Assembly: GCA_020355945.1 (NCBI GenBank)
Contig: CP070627.1
Location: forward strand, 4,440,030 to 4,449,518
DNA length: 9,489 nucleotides
Direction of reading: 5' to 3'
Origin: Candidatus Aminicenantota bacterium
Lineage (GTDB): Bacteria; Acidobacteriota; Aminicenantia; UBA2199
In this document: in pieces, positions 7,163 to 9,489 of the stretch
Numbering within the stretch: the stretch's first letter is position 1
Layout of the letters: every line of letters begins with the position of its first letter
Program-made: the position numbers and the translations under genes
Notes under the pieces: model-generated
The model's database searches: none
Told to the model about the DNA's origin: nothing
What the model saw: the letters and a program-made list of their open reading frames with translations, nothing else

Positions 7163-7216
7163 GGGGGCTCTTTTCGAGAAAACCGCCCCCTGCACCCCCG
7201 CAAAAGCTTTTCATTG
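7159..7216 (-). repeat. Dispersed palindromic element, copy B, possible pfkA terminator
   Basis: A perfect 10-bp stem TGCAGGGGGC (7159-7168) / GCCCCCTGCA (7185-7194) encloses an inner TTTTC/GAAAA stem (7171-7175, 7178-7182). Read on the minus strand, the element starts CAATGAAAAGCTTTTG (7216 leftwards), 15/16 identical to the head of copy A at 3933, followed by GGGGGTG and the hairpin. It sits 18 bp after the pfkA stop and could terminate the operon, but the stem is followed by CCCCCGCAAAAG rather than a T-run, so the terminator role is uncertain. Confidence 0.65.
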
Positions 7217-7268
7217 TAGAAGAAAGTATCTTCTAATTGGTTAGCGTAAAGGGATTGTCACTAAAATC

Positions 7269-7290
7269 AGAAACCGCAGTACCGATTTCT
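7269..7290 (-). terminator. Possible terminator of the maturase gene
   Basis: On the minus strand AGAAATCG and CGGTTTCT form an 8-bp stem (one G-T pair) around a six-base loop, beginning 4 nt past the maturase stop codon. It is followed by GATTTTAG. The T-run is short and the stem is moderate, so this is a tentative call. Confidence 0.35.
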
Positions 7291-7294
7291 TTTA

Positions 7295-8449
7295 TCAGGA
7301 TGTACATTCTTTATTTGAATTCTTTGCTCCCTGTGCTTTGCTGAGTTTTTCTGCAATTGCCTGTAACCCGGGAAGGGCGTGCTCATAAAAAATTTTCCAA
7401 CCCTTGCATAACCAGCTTAATTGCCCTGGATTTTTTTGAGTATAGAACCTATTTTTAAGGCAGTCACCAAAACAAAACGACTGATATTTACAGTTATTAC
7501 ATTGACTATTCCATTTACTTTTTTGTGCAGCAAAATTAGTAAAAACAGGTGATTCCATCAGGTCACTCCAACCATGCTTATTGATATTACCGATTTTGAG
7601 GGCTTTTTCCACAAAAAAATCACAGGGATAAATATCTCCGTTAAACTCAACAACAAAATATCGGTCACATCTGCGCCCCATACTGCAAATCGTAAATTGA
7701 TTTTCCACCATATGGGCCAGGATGGCGTCGAATAAACGAATAGAAATCCTGTAAATATCTGATTTTATCCATTCATCAAAGACTTCGCAAAGAAAGTTCC
7801 CCCATTCTTCACCGGATATGGTATAGGGCAGGGGATGGCCTCTTTTATCGAATTCCACACACTCGATATATTGATGATAAAAAAAACCTTTCTCACACAA
7901 AAACTGGTAAACCTCTTTGCCTTTCATCACATTCGCCTGGGTGACCAGGGTTAAAATATTAAATTCCAGTCTATTTTTCACTAAACAATCGATCCCTTTC
8001 ATGACACCTTGATACGAACCGGTTCCATTTTTGTGTTTTCGATAAAAATCATGGATATATTCAGGCCCATCCAGGCTGACTCCTATTAAAAAATTATAAC
8101 TGGCAAAGAATTTGGCAAATTCATCATCGATGCGCAGGGCATTGGTTTGAATTCCATTGGAAACTATTGTGCCGGGTTCCCCGTATTTTTGCTGCAATTT
8201 GACTGCTTGTTCAAAGAAATCAACTCCCATCAATGTGGGTTCTCCTCCCTGCCAGGTAATTATATAATGAGGCTGCCGGGTTCTCATGTAACTGGAAATC
8301 ACCCTTTTAAGTACTTTTGAAGACATGCGGCGACGCTCCCGGGGATAAAGCTTTGCACGGTCCAAATAAAAGCAGTAGGTACAATCCTGGTTACAATCGG
8401 CTGAGGCAGGTTTTATCAGCAGCGAAAAAGGCTTATTTGAAATTCCCAT
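7295..8449 (-). CDS. Anaerobic sulfatase maturase (radical SAM/SPASM)
   Basis: This 384-residue radical SAM enzyme converts the active-site Cys (or Ser) of sulfatases to formylglycine without oxygen, in the cytoplasm before export. The S-adenosylmethionine cluster motif is C19, C23, C26 (CNQDCTYCFYL), with GGEP at 68-71 and VSLDGP at 124-129. The SPASM region supplies auxiliary-cluster cysteines C255, C261, C276, C317, C320, C326, C330 and C348, with Asp277 after C276 (YPCDFF), the proposed general base in the characterised Clostridium enzyme. All expected ligands are present, so it looks intact. I chose the ATG at 8447-8449 because it gives the canonical N-terminus (MGISNKPFSLLIKP). It overlaps the sulfatase reading frame by 17 bp, with a weak GAAAGAG upstream, suggesting translational coupling to the sulfatase. 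An in-frame ATG at 8488 would add 13 unconserved-looking residues. Confidence 0.95.
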   Translation of the reverse strand: MGISNKPFSLLIKPASADCNQDCTYCFYLDRAKLYPRERRRMSSKVLKRVISSYMRTRQPHYIITWQGGEPTLMGVDFFEQAVKLQQKYGEPGTIVSNGIQTNALRIDDEFAKFFASYNFLIGVSLDGPEYIHDFYRKHKNGTGSYQGVMKGIDCLVKNRLEFNILTLVTQANVMKGKEVYQFLCEKGFFYHQYIECVEFDKRGHPLPYTISGEEWGNFLCEVFDEWIKSDIYRISIRLFDAILAHMVENQFTICSMGRRCDRYFVVEFNGDIYPCDFFVEKALKIGNINKHGWSDLMESPVFTNFAAQKSKWNSQCNNCKYQSFCFGDCLKNRFYTQKNPGQLSWLCKGWKIFYEHALPGLQAIAEKLSKAQGAKNSNKECTS

Positions 8450-9369
8450 CTCTTTCTTTTCCCGGTATGTAAACCGGGATGTCACCATATTCGATTTCTC
8501 TACACTTTTTTCCCGAGCAGTTGCCCAACTGATTCAACCTTAATTGCAGCATCTTTTTTTTCCCAGGGGTCAGGTTTTGGTAAATGTTGGAAAATTCATG
8601 GGGGTCGTTGAGTAGATCATAGAATTCGCTTTCACCGGTATCATATTCAATATACTTAAAATTCCTTGTCCTTAAAAGTTTGTAGGCCGGGGGAGGAGAT
8701 TTGCGATACCATTTATCAAATTTCCCCAGCTCAACTAAGCACGCCTTACGCCACCTGGATAACGGCAAAGGATTACATTGTAATAAAGGAACTAATGAAC
8801 GTCCATCAACGAAATCAGGGATGGGTATTTGGGCTAGCTCCGCAATTGTTGGTAACAAATCAACGGTGCTTACCAGGTGCCCCGCCCAATAAAGCATACC
8901 ACTCATCCCAACCAGGCGGAATATAAATTGCGTTATCGTAGCCGTGAGTGTACTTTCCAATAAATACATTTTTATATCCTCCACCTTTTAAAACCGTAGC
9001 TATTGTGTTTTCTTTATCTCTTTTATATACGAATTTTCGGGCGGAATTGGTGGTCTCCCCGTGATTATGCAAATACTGTCCAGTAAGAATAGATGCTCTT
9101 GCCGGTGCACATACCGGGCTGGTACAAAAAGAGTTTGAAAAAGTGATTCCCTTATCGACTAACTGTGATTTTATAGTAGGCATAAACTCAAGAGAGCTGA
9201 TTATCTGGTCATCCACAACAATAAGAATAATATTAGGTCGGGGTGATTTTACTTCGCTTTCTTTTTTTGCAAATAAGAGTGGAAAGTTCGCCATCGCCGC
9301 GCCCCCGATGGTGCCGAGACAAAGATTTTTTACAAAATCCCTGCGATTGATGTCGGATTTTTTTTCCAT
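8433..9369 (-). pseudogene. Sulfatase (S1, Cys-type), disrupted by internal deletion and frameshift
   Basis: The gene starts at ATG 9367-9369 with GGGAGG 10 nt upstream. The N-terminus carries a twin-arginine motif (NRRDFVK) and a hydrophobic stretch, so the ancestral protein was Tat-exported. Metal ligands D53/D54 (VVDDQ), the formylglycine motif C87-A-P-A-R91 (in SPVCAPARASILTGQ) and GKYTHGY then PPGWDEWYAL (about 138-160) are present, the latter like the GlcNAc-6-sulfatase group. This frame then stops at 8860. Another frame, beginning near 8885, continues with GHLVSTVDLLPTIAEL, DGRSLVPLL and LRTRNFKYIEYDTGESEFYD, which is the normal C-terminal subdomain, to TAA at 8433. The central part, usually some 150-200 residues carrying the PHxP and DNG-type metal/substrate residues, is absent. 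Two coding halves therefore meet out of frame near 8875-8890. The product should be inactive. An assembly collapse is the alternative explanation. Confidence 0.85.
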
Positions 9370-9458
9370 CTTGTTTTAGCCTCCCTCTAGTGGCTCGTTC
9401 CAAAAATAACCTATCATTCTCGCTGGTTCTGAACGTGAATAGCTGCGTTGTTCTTCCT

Positions 9459-9481
9459 CGACATAGCCCCACTATGCCTCG
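9459..9481. repeat. Hairpin at the window edge
   Basis: CATAG (9462-9466) and CTATG (9472-9476) pair around CCCCA, and CGA/TCG extend the stem across a two-base bulge. It lies about 90 bp upstream of the sulfatase start. The surrounding 9384-9489 is non-coding in my reading and contains GTTCTGAAC, a small palindrome. It looks like part of a dispersed repeat cut by the edge. I see no convincing promoter for the sulfatase here. Confidence 0.4.
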
Positions 9482-9489
9482 TCATCACG

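Noticed and set aside
7159..7194. Canonical intrinsic terminator for pfkA
   Set aside because: The stem is strong, but no T-run follows on the plus strand, so I list it as an element with only possible terminator activity.
8433..8984. Separate small gene starting at ATG 8984
   Set aside because: Its first ~30 residues are an out-of-frame reading of the sulfatase N-terminal half; only the part after about 8885 is real sulfatase sequence.
9233..9472. Small minus-strand reading frame overlapping the sulfatase start
   Set aside because: It is basic and low in recognisable content, and overlaps the well-supported Tat signal region in another frame.

Overview
The window is 9.5 kb of moderate-GC bacterial chromosome, probably from an uncultured, anaerobic, Gram-negative-type organism. 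A radical-SAM (oxygen-independent) sulfatase maturase, a Tat-type sulfatase remnant, a sigma-54 activator and a DUF374-type acyltransferase support this. The large Asp-box propeller protein together with many short intergenic repeats reminds me of Acidobacteriota/Aminicenantes-like genomes. That placement is an impression, not a demonstrated assignment.

Layout: (1) 1-2886 (+) is the 3' part of a large secreted-type BNR/Asp-box beta-propeller protein, cut by the left edge. (2) 2887-3073 is a convergent gap with a triple GCGAAG repeat and a perfect 8-bp inverted repeat. (3) 3074-3778 (-) is an exported protein of unknown function with its own good promoter and Shine-Dalgarno. (4) 3779-4037 is a 259-bp divergent gap holding that promoter, a triple CACAAAG repeat, a palindromic element and a near-consensus promoter that places the next gene's transcript start at or next to its ATG. 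(5) 4038-7141 (+) is a tightly overlapping three-gene operon: an NtrC-type sigma-54 response regulator, a DUF374 lysophospholipid acyltransferase-like protein, and 6-phosphofructokinase. (6) 7142-7294 is a convergent gap with three tandem copies of an 8-mer that include the pfkA stop codon, then a strong hairpin that is part of a second, inverted copy of the 3933-3983 element. (7) 7295-9369 (-) is a sulfatase gene broken by an internal deletion plus frame change, followed by an overlapping, apparently intact anaerobic sulfatase maturase. (8) 9370-9489 is a leader region ending in a hairpin-rich stretch at the window edge.

The sulfatase and maturase form a classic enzyme/activator pair (Cys-type sulfatase, CAPAR active site, and anSME), but here the sulfatase has lost its middle part, so the maturase has no intact partner in view. 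The regulator-acyltransferase-pfkA operon is an unusual combination whose overlaps suggest coupled translation. I see no CRISPR array, tRNA, rRNA, complete transposon or clearly new multi-gene system. The most unusual content is the set of intergenic repeats, the leaderless-looking promoter and the sulfatase deletion.
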